From the NCBI GenBank assembly GCA_036510735.1, contig DATCDK010000064.1, positions 1-64,000 of the forward strand: a DNA stretch of 64,000 bases. The letters run 5' to 3'. The notes under the pieces were generated by a model. That model was given only the letters and a program-made list of their open reading frames with translations. It did not search any database and was not told the origin of the DNA. The DNA comes from PALSA-607 sp036510735 (lineage in GTDB: Bacteria; Actinomycetota; Actinomycetes; Acidothermales; Acidothermaceae). A program made the translations under genes and the position numbers. Below, piece after piece: positions 25,009-33,842 of the stretch (its first letter is position 1; every line of letters begins with the position of its first letter).

Positions 25009-25809
25009 ATGACCCCACACACCGACCGCGCAGTTGGCATCCTTCGCCATCGTCGGGTTGCCGGAGTTGTCGCGCTCGCGGTCACGCTGGGCGGATTGGG
25101 GCTCAGCGGGTGCTCGGCGATCAGCAAGGTCAAGTCGGTTGCGCACAACGTGGAAACCAACCGGAAGACGATGGACTCGTTCACGACCAAGATCCAGTCC
25201 GATGAAGCGAAGCCGTTCGAGGCGACCTATGTGACGACCGGTGACAACCCGACGACGGTCGTGTACGCCGTCCAGCCACCGAAGGGTCTCTCGTTCACGA
25301 ACACGCCTTCGAGTACGAGCAGCGCAGGCACGGGCGGCGCCGCCGTGCCAAATGTCGACATCATCGTGAACTCAACAGGCGAGTACTCCTGCACTCCGCC
25401 CGACACATCTGGCACGGCAGGCAAGGGGACCTGGGCGTGTCAAATGCTGTCGCCCGGCGACGCGCAGGAGCAGAACGCGATCTTCGACTTTTACACACCC
25501 GCGCACTGGATCAACTTCCTGAAGGGGTTCTCTCTCGCCGCTGGATTCGCCGGCGACAAGGTCACGTCGTCGACGATGACTGTCAATGGGTTCGCGATGT
25601 CGTGCGTCGACTTCGCAACCCCTGGGCAATCCGGGGAGAGCACGATCTGCACCACTGCTCAGGGCATCCTGGGCTACGTCAAGGTGGCGGGCGACACCAC
25701 GAGTTTCGAAATCAAGAGCTACTCGGCGTCGCCGGATGCCTCGCTGTTTGAGTTGCCGCCCGGAGCCACCGTCACGCAGGTCCAGGTGGCCTCGTCACCA
25801 GCCGCCTGA
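25009..25809 (+). CDS. Secreted lipoprotein, unknown function
   Basis: 266 aa from ATG 25009 with GGAGG seven bases upstream. Signal peptide with lipobox LGLSGC (about residues 30-35). The mature part has a Ser/Thr/Gly-rich linker and a domain with two likely disulfides (YSCTPPD...WACQM; MSCVDFATPG...TICTT). SFEIKSYSASPDASLFELPPGATVT is the most regular C-terminal segment. The function is not recognised; it is a membrane-anchored extracellular protein. Confidence 0.78.
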   Translation: MTPHTDRAVGILRHRRVAGVVALAVTLGGLGLSGCSAISKVKSVAHNVETNRKTMDSFTTKIQSDEAKPFEATYVTTGDNPTTVVYAVQPPKGLSFTNTPSSTSSAGTGGAAVPNVDIIVNSTGEYSCTPPDTSGTAGKGTWACQMLSPGDAQEQNAIFDFYTPAHWINFLKGFSLAAGFAGDKVTSSTMTVNGFAMSCVDFATPGQSGESTICTTAQGILGYVKVAGDTTSFEIKSYSASPDASLFELPPGATVTQVQVASSPAA

Positions 25810-26216
25810 GGCGCCACTGACTGCCGCAGCGACCGCACTTCGCATCCGGGGTGGTCGTGATCCGGTGAGAATTGGTGCGATTCGCAACCACCCGGAATGC
25901 GAAGTCGTCGAGTGGTGGGCGATGGGGCCCGGTTCAGGTCGCGGACTGAGTTCGCGACAGGTACTCGACGCGGGTCTGCGCGACCAACGAGCGCACGGTT
26001 GTGAGAAACGCGGCGGTGTGCGGTTGGCGTTCCGGCGCGGCGATCGGTTGCTGGTGCTGGCGGCCATCGTTACGCCGGTCCCGGAGCTTGCTGCGGGCGT
26101 GGTCTGTGCCGGCCCGCTTGCATTCGAACTCGCGAAGCAGCCGATGAGTTCTGGCCCATCGCAGCGTCCACATCACTGACACGTCAACTGTTGCTGGCAA
26201 CCGGAAGGATCTCATC
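25810..26216. other. Intergenic region with a long stem-loop
   Basis: About 400 bases without a recognisable gene. It holds the inverted repeat at 25837-25905. Open frames across 25920-26190 on both strands show no familiar protein and lack ribosome sites. Confidence 0.5.
25837..25905. repeat. 19-bp imperfect inverted repeat (stem-loop)
   Basis: Bases 25837-25855 (begins ACTTCGCAT, ends GGGTGGT) pair with 25887-25905 at 17 of 19 positions around a 31-base loop. It lies 27 bases after the lipoprotein stop, so it may terminate transcription. Size and symmetry would also suit a small repeated element. Confidence 0.6.
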
Positions 26217-26780
26217 GTGCGCACCCTGATTGTGACCGAGTTCATCAGTCTTGACGGCGTCGTCGAGGCGCCAGGAGGAGTCGAGACGTCGCACCCCCAA
26301 GCCGGCTGGACGATGACGTACGGCGTCCCCGAGAGCTACGCGTTCAAGCTGAAGGAGACCATGGACGCGCAGTCGTTGCTGCTCGGCCGAGTCACCTACG
26401 AGGGATTCGCCGCCGTGTGGCCCACGATGAGCGACGTGTTCGCGGACAAGATGAACTCGATGCCCAAGCACGTCGTCACGAACACCCTCACTGAGCTCGA
26501 GTGGAACGCGGCGCCGTTGAGCGGCGACATCGCCGCGGCCGTGACCGAGCTGAAGCAGGGCGACGGCGGCCCGATCCTGGTCCACGGCAGCGCGACCCTC
26601 GTTCGGTTCCTGCTCGCCGAGCACCTCGTCGACGAGCTGCACCTGATGGTCTTTCCCGTCGCCATCGGTGGAGGCTTAAGGATGTTCCCCGATGACCGTA
26701 AGAAGCTCGAGTTCGAACTCACCGAGCTGGTGCGCTACGACAGCGGTGCCACACTGCAGATTTACCGCCCTGCGTCTTGA
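26217..26780 (+). CDS. Dihydrofolate reductase family (RibD C-terminal-like) protein
   Basis: 187 aa from GTG 26217 with AAGGA upstream. MRTLIVTEFISLDGVVEAPG, LLLGRVTYEGFAAVWP, KHVVTNTL and ILVHGSATLVRFLLAEHLVDELHLMVFPVAIGGG are signatures of the RibD_C/YwjB-type reductase fold binding NADPH. This group is not true folate reductase in most cases and its substrates are unknown. It stands as a single gene. Confidence 0.88.
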   Translation: MRTLIVTEFISLDGVVEAPGGVETSHPQAGWTMTYGVPESYAFKLKETMDAQSLLLGRVTYEGFAAVWPTMSDVFADKMNSMPKHVVTNTLTELEWNAAPLSGDIAAAVTELKQGDGGPILVHGSATLVRFLLAEHLVDELHLMVFPVAIGGGLRMFPDDRKKLEFELTELVRYDSGATLQIYRPAS

Positions 26781-26836
26781 ATGAGGTACAACGGACTCAG
26801 GCGAGGCGCGGGTAACGGGTGGGGAGGTTTGCGGGC

Positions 26837-27892
26837 GTGGATGTCGTGCAGGCCTACCCGCCGCCTTCGCCCCCGCCGCTTCCCCGACAGTCGCCGAAGT
26901 TCTCGCCGCGATCCCCGCGGTCCGCTCGCTGGCTGCTAGCGGTCGCGGTGGTTTTGGTGCTCGCGGTCATCGGCGCCGTGGCCTTCAGTTGGAATCAGGC
27001 GCACCGGCTGTCGAGTACTCGGGATCAGCTCGCGACGCTGAAGGCGGCCGCGGCCTCAGAACAGGCGCAGGTGTCGGCCCTCGCGACCACCGTCGACGCG
27101 CAGCAGAAGACCTTGACCGACCTCGGCACCCAACTCGGCGCTACCCAAACGCAGTTGGCGACGACCCAAAGCAAGTTGGGTACGACCCAGTCGCAGCTGC
27201 AGACAGCCCAAACTCGCCTGGGCACCGACGAGGCGCAGCTGAACTCGACGACCAAACAGCTGAACGTCACCACCAAGCAGTTGCCCCCGGATCTCGTTGC
27301 ACTGGCGACGCAGGTTTCACCATCGGTGGTGCTCATCACCTGCACGACGGGCGGCGGCGGCGACACCGGCACCGGGTTCGCGATCGCGCTGCCGGCCGCA
27401 GCCGGCTATGTCACGACCATCATCACGGCTGAGCACGTCATCGACGCGTGTACCAACCCGTTGACGGGTGCATTCATCTCGTTGGCACGCGGCGGCCAGA
27501 CATTGTCGGTGCACCTTCGTGCCTACGACCCGCGCCAGGACGTCGCGATACTCGACACGACCGCCAAGTTGCCGACGCTGAAGCCCGCGGCTGCCCCGGT
27601 CGTCGGCGAGTTCCTGATGGCGGTCGGTAACCCGCTCGGCGTCAATGACAACGTCACGTCAGGCAACGTGTCGCAGGTGTACTCGTCGTACTTCCTTGAC
27701 AGTGCGCCGATCAGCAATGGCAGCTCGGGAGGTCCGGTGGTCGACCGATCGGGCAACGTCGTCGGTATCGTCGATGCAGGAGCCGTTGCTGATGCGAACA
27801 CGCCAGTAGTGCAGAACCTGAACATCGCGCTGCGGTTGTCGAGGCTATGCCCGACAGTCTTGTCCGGCTCGTCATGCACGGCGTTGCACTGA
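26837..27892 (+). CDS. Membrane-anchored trypsin-like serine protease with coiled coil
   Basis: About 351 aa. GTG 26837 is chosen because GGGGAGG sits nine bases upstream. A Pro-rich cytoplasmic stretch, one membrane helix (LLAVAVVLVLAVIGAVAF), then roughly 100 residues of coiled coil with regular repeats such as TQLATTQSKLGTTQSQLQ. The protease domain carries the triad His in TAEHVID, Asp in RQDVAILD and Ser in NGSSGGPVV. The organisation resembles a DegP/HtrA protease without a PDZ domain, acting outside the membrane. The downstream lipoprotein gene overlaps its end. Confidence 0.85.
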   Translation: MDVVQAYPPPSPPPLPRQSPKFSPRSPRSARWLLAVAVVLVLAVIGAVAFSWNQAHRLSSTRDQLATLKAAAASEQAQVSALATTVDAQQKTLTDLGTQLGATQTQLATTQSKLGTTQSQLQTAQTRLGTDEAQLNSTTKQLNVTTKQLPPDLVALATQVSPSVVLITCTTGGGGDTGTGFAIALPAAAGYVTTIITAEHVIDACTNPLTGAFISLARGGQTLSVHLRAYDPRQDVAILDTTAKLPTLKPAAAPVVGEFLMAVGNPLGVNDNVTSGNVSQVYSSYFLDSAPISNGSSGGPVVDRSGNVVGIVDAGAVADANTPVVQNLNIALRLSRLCPTVLSGSSCTALH

Positions 27893-28608
27893 CCACGAAT
27901 CTCGTGACGCAACCAGCCGTTCTCCGCCTTGCGACGCTTCTCGCCGCAACCTGTCTCGTCGCCGGATGTGGCTCGGCCTCTCACGCGAAGACCACAGCGA
28001 CAGCGACGCCGTCGGCTTCCGTGACTGCTCCCTCATCCTCTGTTGCTCCGGCGTCCTCCGCAGTCGCCTCGTCGGGAGCGGCGACCAGCGACGCGGGCGA
28101 CGGGGGCGACGGGGCCGTTCCGACGGTCGGGCCGGCGTCCTCGGGCTTCATCACCAACGTCTGCTCAGCGATCACGATCGCCGATGCGCAGGCCACCGTG
28201 CAGCCGGCGATCGATGCGATCGGATTCGACACGGACAACCAGGACCCGGCCGGCATCTTCACGTGCACCATCGACGCAGCCGACCAGGCAGTGACGGTGA
28301 CGGTCGAGCCCGAAGATGTCGCGATGGCGAACTACGAGTCCGACGTCGCGGCGGAGAACGTCCCCGCGGTGCCGTCGTTACCCGGAGTCGGCGATGTTGC
28401 CGTGTGGACTCAGGTGGCGAACAACCCGCCCGACGTTTACGCGCACAAGGGCCACGTCACGTGTGAAGTGAAGACGAGTGACACGCAGGTGCTCAATCTG
28501 ACCTACGACCCGAGCGTCGTCGACGGGGGAGTCACCGCCGCGAGCGCGGCCGCATATGCAATCAAGCTTGGTGCGTTGTGCACGGACGTGTTCGCCGCGA
28601 TCGGCTGA
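27847..28608 (+). CDS. Lipoprotein, DUF3558-like
   Basis: 253 aa, or slightly less if ATG 27874 is used. Signal with lipobox CLVAGC, then a Ser/Ala/Thr-rich linker to about residue 95. The domain starts FITNVCSAITIADAQATVQPA and has further Cys at FTCTIDAAD, HVTCEVK and LCTDVF, so two disulfides are likely. The plan (start CSLLT-type, compare-and-contrast strands, late Cys) recalls DUF3558 lipoproteins. It overlaps the protease gene by 46 bases, implying cotranscription and perhaps a shared envelope role. Confidence 0.75.
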   Translation: MPDSLVRLVMHGVALTTNLVTQPAVLRLATLLAATCLVAGCGSASHAKTTATATPSASVTAPSSSVAPASSAVASSGAATSDAGDGGDGAVPTVGPASSGFITNVCSAITIADAQATVQPAIDAIGFDTDNQDPAGIFTCTIDAADQAVTVTVEPEDVAMANYESDVAAENVPAVPSLPGVGDVAVWTQVANNPPDVYAHKGHVTCEVKTSDTQVLNLTYDPSVVDGGVTAASAAAYAIKLGALCTDVFAAIG

Positions 28609-28649
28609 CGTCACTCAATAGATCGGACGTCGAGGGGCGGGGGTGCGCG

Positions 28650-29186
28650 TTACGAGAGCGCCTTGTCGTCAAGTGCACTGTCGATGCAGCCGAGGACAGC
28701 CGGATCGTCGGGTTGCGTCTTAGGTGTGAAGCGTCCAAGGACCTTGCCGTCTGGCGCGACGACGAACTTCTCGAAGTTCCAGTCGACATTGGCTGGGTCG
28801 CCATCCCCACGCGGGGCCGGCAGGCTCGTGGCCTGTGCATAGGGCGTCTGCGTGAGCACCGCGTAGATCGGATCGCGGTTCGCGCCGTTGACCTCGATCT
28901 TGTCCGACATCGGGAAGGTGACTCCGTACGTGGCCGAGCAGAACTCGGCGATGTCGGCGGCTGTGCCAGGCTCCTGGCCCTTGAACTGGTTGCACGGGAA
29001 GCCCAGGACCGTGAAGCCGCGATCAGCGAGCGTCTGCTGTAACTCCTCGAGCTTGGCGTACTGCGGGGTGTTGCCACATCGGCTGGCGACGTTGACCACC
29101 AACGCGACCCGGCCGGCAGCGAGTTCGCCGAACGTCGTGTGCTTACCTTGCAAAGTTGTCACGGGAAGCTCGAGTAGATCGCTCAT
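28650..29186 (-). CDS. Glutathione peroxidase family thiol peroxidase
   Basis: 178 aa. Catalytic tetrad visible: Cys in VASRCGNTPQY, Gln in FPCNQFKGQEPG, Trp and Asn in VDWNFEKFVV. The Cys in FPCNQF is the resolving residue in thioredoxin-dependent members, so thioredoxin or a similar thiol rather than glutathione is the likely reductant in an actinobacterium. It removes peroxides in the cytoplasm. Confidence 0.92.
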   Translation of the reverse strand: MSDLLELPVTTLQGKHTTFGELAAGRVALVVNVASRCGNTPQYAKLEELQQTLADRGFTVLGFPCNQFKGQEPGTAADIAEFCSATYGVTFPMSDKIEVNGANRDPIYAVLTQTPYAQATSLPAPRGDGDPANVDWNFEKFVVAPDGKVLGRFTPKTQPDDPAVLGCIDSALDDKALS

Positions 29187-29238
29187 ACCTACGCCCAGCG
29201 CCTGTCATGCACGCCGCATTCCCGCACAGCGACACCAA

Positions 29239-30636
29239 CTACTTGGCGCGGGCCTGCTTGACCAGAGTTTTACCGAAGTCCCAGACGAGGCCCGATCCAC
29301 GGTGCGCCTCGTCCATGACATCGACGAACGCGTCGACAAAAAGGTCGACCTCGCGCTCGCCGATGATCAGCGGTGGGATCAGCTTGATCACTTCGAGGTG
29401 ATCGCCCGAGACCTGCGTGAGGATCCGATGCTGGTGGAACAAGGCGTGCACGATGGTCTGCGCGAAGAGCCCCTTGCGGGCGGCCTGCAACGCGGTCCAT
29501 GACCCGCGCAGCTTCCACGACGTCGGGCGGCCGAACTCGATCCCGATCATGAGGCCTCGACCGCGAACCTCATGCAGTAGTTCGTAGCGATCGACGAGAT
29601 CGGCAAGCCGCGATTGCAACAGCTCGCCCATCTTGCGCGCGTTGTCGACCACGTTCTCGTGCTCCAAAACGTGCAGGGTGGCAAGGCCCGCCGCCATCGC
29701 CTGAGCGTTCGAACCGAACGTCGAGTCGTGTACCAGCACGCGGTCCATCGACGAGTAGACCTTGGCGAAGATCCACTCACGGCCGATCGTGGCGCCGACC
29801 GGGATGTAACCGCCAGACAGAGCTTTTGCAGTGGCGACCAGGTCGGGCTCGACGCCGTCGTGTTGGAACGCGAAGAAATCGCCGGTGCGACCGACCCCGG
29901 TCTGCACCTCGTCGGCGATCAGCAGCGCCTTGTGGCTGCGGAGCAGGTCTTGCGCGGCAGGCAGAAAGCCCGGCGGTGAGACCGCGACACCTTTCCCCTG
30001 GATGGGCTCGATCAGGAAGCCGGCAACGTCACCACGGCGAAGCTCGCGTTCGAGCGCTTTCAAGTCGCCAAACGGAATCGCCGTGTCGGGCAGCATCGGC
30101 CCGAAGCCCTTCCGGAACGCGCTCGATCCGTTCACCGACAGCGATCCCGCCGTCAGGCCGTGAAACGCGTGATCGCAGTAGATGATGCGACGGCGACCGG
30201 TCGCGTACCGCGCGTACTTCAGGGCGGCCTCGACGGCCTCGGTGCCGCTGTTGCCGAAGTAGACCCGGTCGAGATGGGGAACTTTGGCGAGCAGCGCCTC
30301 AGCGAGCGGGCCGGCCAGCGGCGGAGCATCGAACTGGGTCAGATCGGCGAGGTCGGCGTCGATGACGTCGTGGATCGCCTGCCGGACGACTGGGTGATGG
30401 CGCCCGAGGGCGAACACCCCAAAGCCCGCGAGCATGTCGAGGTACTCGACGCCGTCCGCGTCGTAGAGGTAGGCACCCTGCCCCCTGGCGTACACCTTGT
30501 CGAAGCCGATCGCGTGCAGCATCCGCGGCAGTTGCGGGTTCAAATACTGGCGATGCAGCTCGTACCGCTCGTCGCCGCGCCGGGCGAGCACGTCGCGAAG
30601 GTCGAATGGCTGGTCGGCTCGTTCGTCCGCACCCAT
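29239..30636 (-). CDS. hpnO: Hopanoid-associated class III aminotransferase (HpnO-like)
   Basis: PLP enzyme of about 465 aa, expected to aminate the bacteriohopane side chain to give aminobacteriohopanetriol. PLP site: NSGTEAVEAALKYAR, CDHAFHGLTAGSLS, LIADEVQTGVGRTG and the Lys in ATAKALSGGYIPVGA. The long C-terminus GLVWDFGKTLVKQARAK fits the HpnO group. The start is ATG 30636 because GAGGAGG lies about 11 bases upstream; the frame is open to 30729. It is divergent from the prenyl synthase/cyclase operon with a 170-bp shared control region. Confidence 0.85.
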   Translation of the reverse strand: MGADERADQPFDLRDVLARRGDERYELHRQYLNPQLPRMLHAIGFDKVYARGQGAYLYDADGVEYLDMLAGFGVFALGRHHPVVRQAIHDVIDADLADLTQFDAPPLAGPLAEALLAKVPHLDRVYFGNSGTEAVEAALKYARYATGRRRIIYCDHAFHGLTAGSLSVNGSSAFRKGFGPMLPDTAIPFGDLKALERELRRGDVAGFLIEPIQGKGVAVSPPGFLPAAQDLLRSHKALLIADEVQTGVGRTGDFFAFQHDGVEPDLVATAKALSGGYIPVGATIGREWIFAKVYSSMDRVLVHDSTFGSNAQAMAAGLATLHVLEHENVVDNARKMGELLQSRLADLVDRYELLHEVRGRGLMIGIEFGRPTSWKLRGSWTALQAARKGLFAQTIVHALFHQHRILTQVSGDHLEVIKLIPPLIIGEREVDLFVDAFVDVMDEAHRGSGLVWDFGKTLVKQARAK

Positions 30637-30707
30637 CGGTGAGCCCACCTCCTCGCACATTCGGGCCCTCAGAAGGCACCGTAACCGATCGCTGGGAGCA
30701 CAATGAG

Positions 30708-30737
30708 TTGGACGCCTCATCTGCCCCATCTGATATA
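30708..30737 (+). promoter_or_regulatory. Candidate promoter of the hopanoid operon
   Basis: TTGGAC at 30708-30713 and GATATA at 30732-30737 with an 18-base spacer resemble minus-35 and minus-10 boxes reading toward the prenyl synthase. This is judged by eye only. Confidence 0.3.
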
Positions 30738-30761
30738 CAGCGCATGGACAGAACTGTTTAC

Positions 30762-30775
30762 TTAGTACGTACTTA
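30762..30775. promoter_or_regulatory. Palindrome between hpnO and the hopanoid operon
   Basis: TTAGTAC and GTACTTA form a 14-base dyad with one mismatched pair and a perfect AGTACGTACT core. It lies just downstream of the candidate promoter and 31 bases before the prenyl synthase start. It shares TACTTAGTAC with the TetR operator at 7269-7311. Confidence 0.4.
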
Positions 30776-30806
30776 CCCGTTCTAGACCGTACGGCGGGGC
30801 GACCAC

Positions 30807-31919
30807 ATGACTGAGCTTGGCGCTACCGGCAAGGGTGAGCAAGCCGCCCTTGACGGTGTCGATCGCTCATCCTCCCTCGACGCCGTCGAGCCACCCGCCG
30901 TCCTCGCTCGGGCCAGAGCCCTCGTCGTCCCGGCCCTGCGCGCCGCCGTCGACCGCCTCCACGGCGAGCAGATGCGCATGATCGCCGCCTATCACCTCGG
31001 CTGGCTCGACGCCGACGGGCGACCGCTGCCAGGTGACGGCGTAGGCGGGAAGGCGATCCGGCCGACGCTTGCCGTGCTGTCAGCGCAAGCAGTCGGCGGT
31101 ACCGGGGCGGAGGGCGTCCCCGCAGCGGTCGCGGTCGAGCTGGTGCACAACTTCTCCCTGCTGCACGACGACATCATGGATCGCGACGTCGAGCGGCGGC
31201 ACCGCCCGACCGCGTGGGTGGTGTTCGGCGACGGCCAAGCCATCCTCGCGGGCAACGCCATGCTGATGGCCGCAGTCGACGTCCTTGTCCGCGATGGTGC
31301 CGCAGGGCAGCGCGCACTGCCCAGCCTGGTGACCGCGGTCGAAGGGCTCATCGACGGGCAGTCTGCCGATCTCGACCTGAGCACCCGCCGCGACGTCGAC
31401 CTCGATGAAGTACTCGCGATGGAGGCCGGCAAGACGGCCGCGCTGCTCGCCTGTTCGGCGTCGATCGGTGCACTGGCGGCTGGTGCTGACGCCAGCGTCG
31501 TCGACGCTCTCGCCGGCTACGGTCACGAGCTCGGCATGGCGTTCCAACTCGTCGACGACATCCTCGGCATCACCGGTGACGCTGCTGCGACCGGCAAGTC
31601 GTCATCGTCCGACGTCCGGGCCGGAAAGCAGAGTGCGCCCATCGTTGCCGCGCTGAATTCCGGAACAGCGGCGTCCGAGCAGCTGGCGAAGATGCTCGCC
31701 GGTGGTCCGCTCGTCTCCGACGACGACGTGACCCACGCGACGAAGCTCATCGACGAGGCGGGCGGCCTCGAGTGGGCCGCACACGAGGCCGACCGCAGGC
31801 TCGCGCTGGCCTTGGGATACCTCGACGCACTCAGCCTCCAACAGAAGATTCCCGCCGAGACGGGAACAACTTCCGACCTGGCGGCGCTGGCTCGGTATGT
31901 CGTCGAACGTGATCGTTAG
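30807..31919 (+). CDS. Polyprenyl (farnesyl/geranylgeranyl-type) diphosphate synthase
   Basis: 370 aa. First Asp-rich motif LLHDDIMDRD (about residues 118-127), basic pair in HRPTAW, second Asp-rich motif FQLVDDILGITGD. It condenses isopentenyl and allylic diphosphates; in a hopanoid locus the expected product is farnesyl diphosphate for squalene. The short N-terminal extension with KGEQAALDG is not conserved-looking. It is followed after 18 bases by the cyclase gene. No squalene synthase genes (hpnC/D/E) are in the window, so they must lie elsewhere. Confidence 0.88.
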   Translation: MTELGATGKGEQAALDGVDRSSSLDAVEPPAVLARARALVVPALRAAVDRLHGEQMRMIAAYHLGWLDADGRPLPGDGVGGKAIRPTLAVLSAQAVGGTGAEGVPAAVAVELVHNFSLLHDDIMDRDVERRHRPTAWVVFGDGQAILAGNAMLMAAVDVLVRDGAAGQRALPSLVTAVEGLIDGQSADLDLSTRRDVDLDEVLAMEAGKTAALLACSASIGALAAGADASVVDALAGYGHELGMAFQLVDDILGITGDAAATGKSSSSDVRAGKQSAPIVAALNSGTAASEQLAKMLAGGPLVSDDDVTHATKLIDEAGGLEWAAHEADRRLALALGYLDALSLQQKIPAETGTTSDLAALARYVVERDR

Positions 31920-31937
31920 TCGAGGAGGACAGACCTC

Positions 31938-33842
31938 GTGACCGCGCTGACGTACTCCGACCTGACCGACGCGGTCGGTTTGGCGGTGAAGCGCGCGCAA
32001 GCCCACCTTGTGGGCCGCCAGGATGCCGCTGGCTGGTGGAAAGGCGAGCTGCGCACCAACGTCACGATGGACGCAGAAGATCTGCTGCTGCGGCAATTCC
32101 TCGGGATCTTGAAGCCCGAGGAGACTGCCGAGGCGGCGCGCTGGATCCGCTCCCAGCAGCGCGCCGACGGCACCTGGGCCAACTTCGAGCGCGGCCCTGG
32201 CGATGTGTCGACGACGATCGAGGCGTACGCCGCGCTGCGCTTGGCGGGCGACGGCGTTGATGAGCCGCACATGGCGGCCGCTCGCGCCTTCATCCTCGCC
32301 GGCGGCGGCATCGAGGCGAGCCGGGTCTTCACCCGGATTTGGTTGGCGCTGTTCGGCGAATGGTCGTGGGACGACCTTCCGTCGATGCCCCCCGAGCTGG
32401 TGCTGCTCCCGAAGTGGTTCCCCCTCAATGTGTACGACTGGGGCTGCTGGGCTCGGCAGACCGTGGTAGCGATCACCGTCGTGGCCACGCTTCGACCCGT
32501 TCGCCCGCTGCCCTTTACGGTCACCGAGTTGCGCTCCGGGGTGCGGCCGGCGCCGGCCAAGACGGGCCCCGTCGCGACAGCTTTCACGGTGCTCGACAAG
32601 GCCCTCAAGCTCTACGATCGGTCGCCCATCAAGCCCGGCCGGGCGATGGCGTTCCAGCACGCCACGGACTGGGTGCTGCGGCGGCAAGAGGCCGACGGCG
32701 GGTGGGGCGGCATTCAGCCACCATGGGTGTATTCGATCCTGGCGTTGCACTTGACCGGCCGGTCCCTCGACGATCCCGCTCTGGTCGCGGCGATCAAGGG
32801 CCTCGATGGCTTTTTGATTCGCGATGAGACCCCCGACGGCGTCATCAGGCGGCTCGAGGCCTGCCAGTCGCCGGTGTGGGACACCTGCCTCGCGCTGATC
32901 GCGCTCTTCGACGCGGGCGCCGAGGTCGACGATCCTTCGGTGCGTTCGGCCGTCGACTGGTTGCTCGCCGAAGAGGTGCAGGTCAAGGGCGACTGGGCGG
33001 TCAGGCGGCCTGACCTCGACGCCGCGGGCTGGGCCTTCGAATTCGCCAACGACGCCTACCCCGACATCGACGACACCGCCGAGGTGGTGCTCGCACTTCG
33101 TCGCACCGGTCCGGTCTTGCGGCCCGACGTCGCGGCAGCTGTCCAGCGCGGTACCCGGTGGGCCGTCGGCATGCAGTCACGTGACGGCGGATGGGGCGCG
33201 TTCGACGCCGACAACACGCGCCGACTGGTCGAGAAGGTGCCGTTCTGCGACTTCGGTGCGGTGATCGATCCGCCGTCCGCCGACGTCACCGCGCACGTGG
33301 TCGAGATGCTCGGGCACAGCGGGATGGCGCACACAGCGGCAGCGCGGCGCGGCGTCCAATGGCTACTTGATGCGCAGGAAGCAGACGGTTCGTGGTTCGG
33401 CCGCTGGGGCGCAAACTACGTCTACGGAACCGGCGCCGTCCTTCCCGCGCTTGCGGCCGTCGGTGCCGATCGCGATTCGATACCTGTGCGTCGTGCCGTG
33501 CACTGGCTGGAAAAGCATCAGAATCCGGACGGCGGGTGGGGCGAGGACCTGCGTTCTTACACCGAGGAAGAGTGGCGAGGCAAGGGAGAGTCGACCCCGT
33601 CGCAGACGGCCTGGGCGCTGCTGGGTCTGATGGCGATCGACCCCGACACCGAGGCTGTCACTCGCGGCGTCGACTGGCTGGTGCGTACGCAGCGAACCGA
33701 CGGCGGCTGGGACGAAGACCTCTACACCGGCACTGGATTCCCCGGCGACTTCTACATCAACTACGAGATGTATCGCGTGGTGTTCCCGCTCAGTGCGCTC
33801 GGCCGATACCTGAGCGCGCAGAAGGTCATCCGGTTGCCGTGA
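31938..33842 (+). CDS. shc: Squalene-hopene cyclase
   Basis: 634 aa from GTG 31938 with GAGGAGG upstream. It cyclises squalene to hopene/hopanol at the membrane. The protonating DxDD motif is present as YPDIDDTAE (about residue 376). Several QW repeats are visible: RQEADGGWGG, QSRDGGWGAF, QEADGSWFGRWG, QNPDGGWGED, QRTDGGWDED. The C-terminal FPGDFYINYEMYRVVFPLSALGRYL is typical of class II triterpene cyclases. The stop overlaps the next start by 4 bases. Confidence 0.96.
   Translation: MTALTYSDLTDAVGLAVKRAQAHLVGRQDAAGWWKGELRTNVTMDAEDLLLRQFLGILKPEETAEAARWIRSQQRADGTWANFERGPGDVSTTIEAYAALRLAGDGVDEPHMAAARAFILAGGGIEASRVFTRIWLALFGEWSWDDLPSMPPELVLLPKWFPLNVYDWGCWARQTVVAITVVATLRPVRPLPFTVTELRSGVRPAPAKTGPVATAFTVLDKALKLYDRSPIKPGRAMAFQHATDWVLRRQEADGGWGGIQPPWVYSILALHLTGRSLDDPALVAAIKGLDGFLIRDETPDGVIRRLEACQSPVWDTCLALIALFDAGAEVDDPSVRSAVDWLLAEEVQVKGDWAVRRPDLDAAGWAFEFANDAYPDIDDTAEVVLALRRTGPVLRPDVAAAVQRGTRWAVGMQSRDGGWGAFDADNTRRLVEKVPFCDFGAVIDPPSADVTAHVVEMLGHSGMAHTAAARRGVQWLLDAQEADGSWFGRWGANYVYGTGAVLPALAAVGADRDSIPVRRAVHWLEKHQNPDGGWGEDLRSYTEEEWRGKGESTPSQTAWALLGLMAIDPDTEAVTRGVDWLVRTQRTDGGWDEDLYTGTGFPGDFYINYEMYRVVFPLSALGRYLSAQKVIRLP

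Noticed and set aside
33392..33838. Upstream in-frame extension of the HpnG-IspH protein
   Set aside because: It runs inside the cyclase gene and reads as Arg-rich noise; the GTG at 33839 on the cyclase stop starts exactly at the nucleosidase N-terminus.
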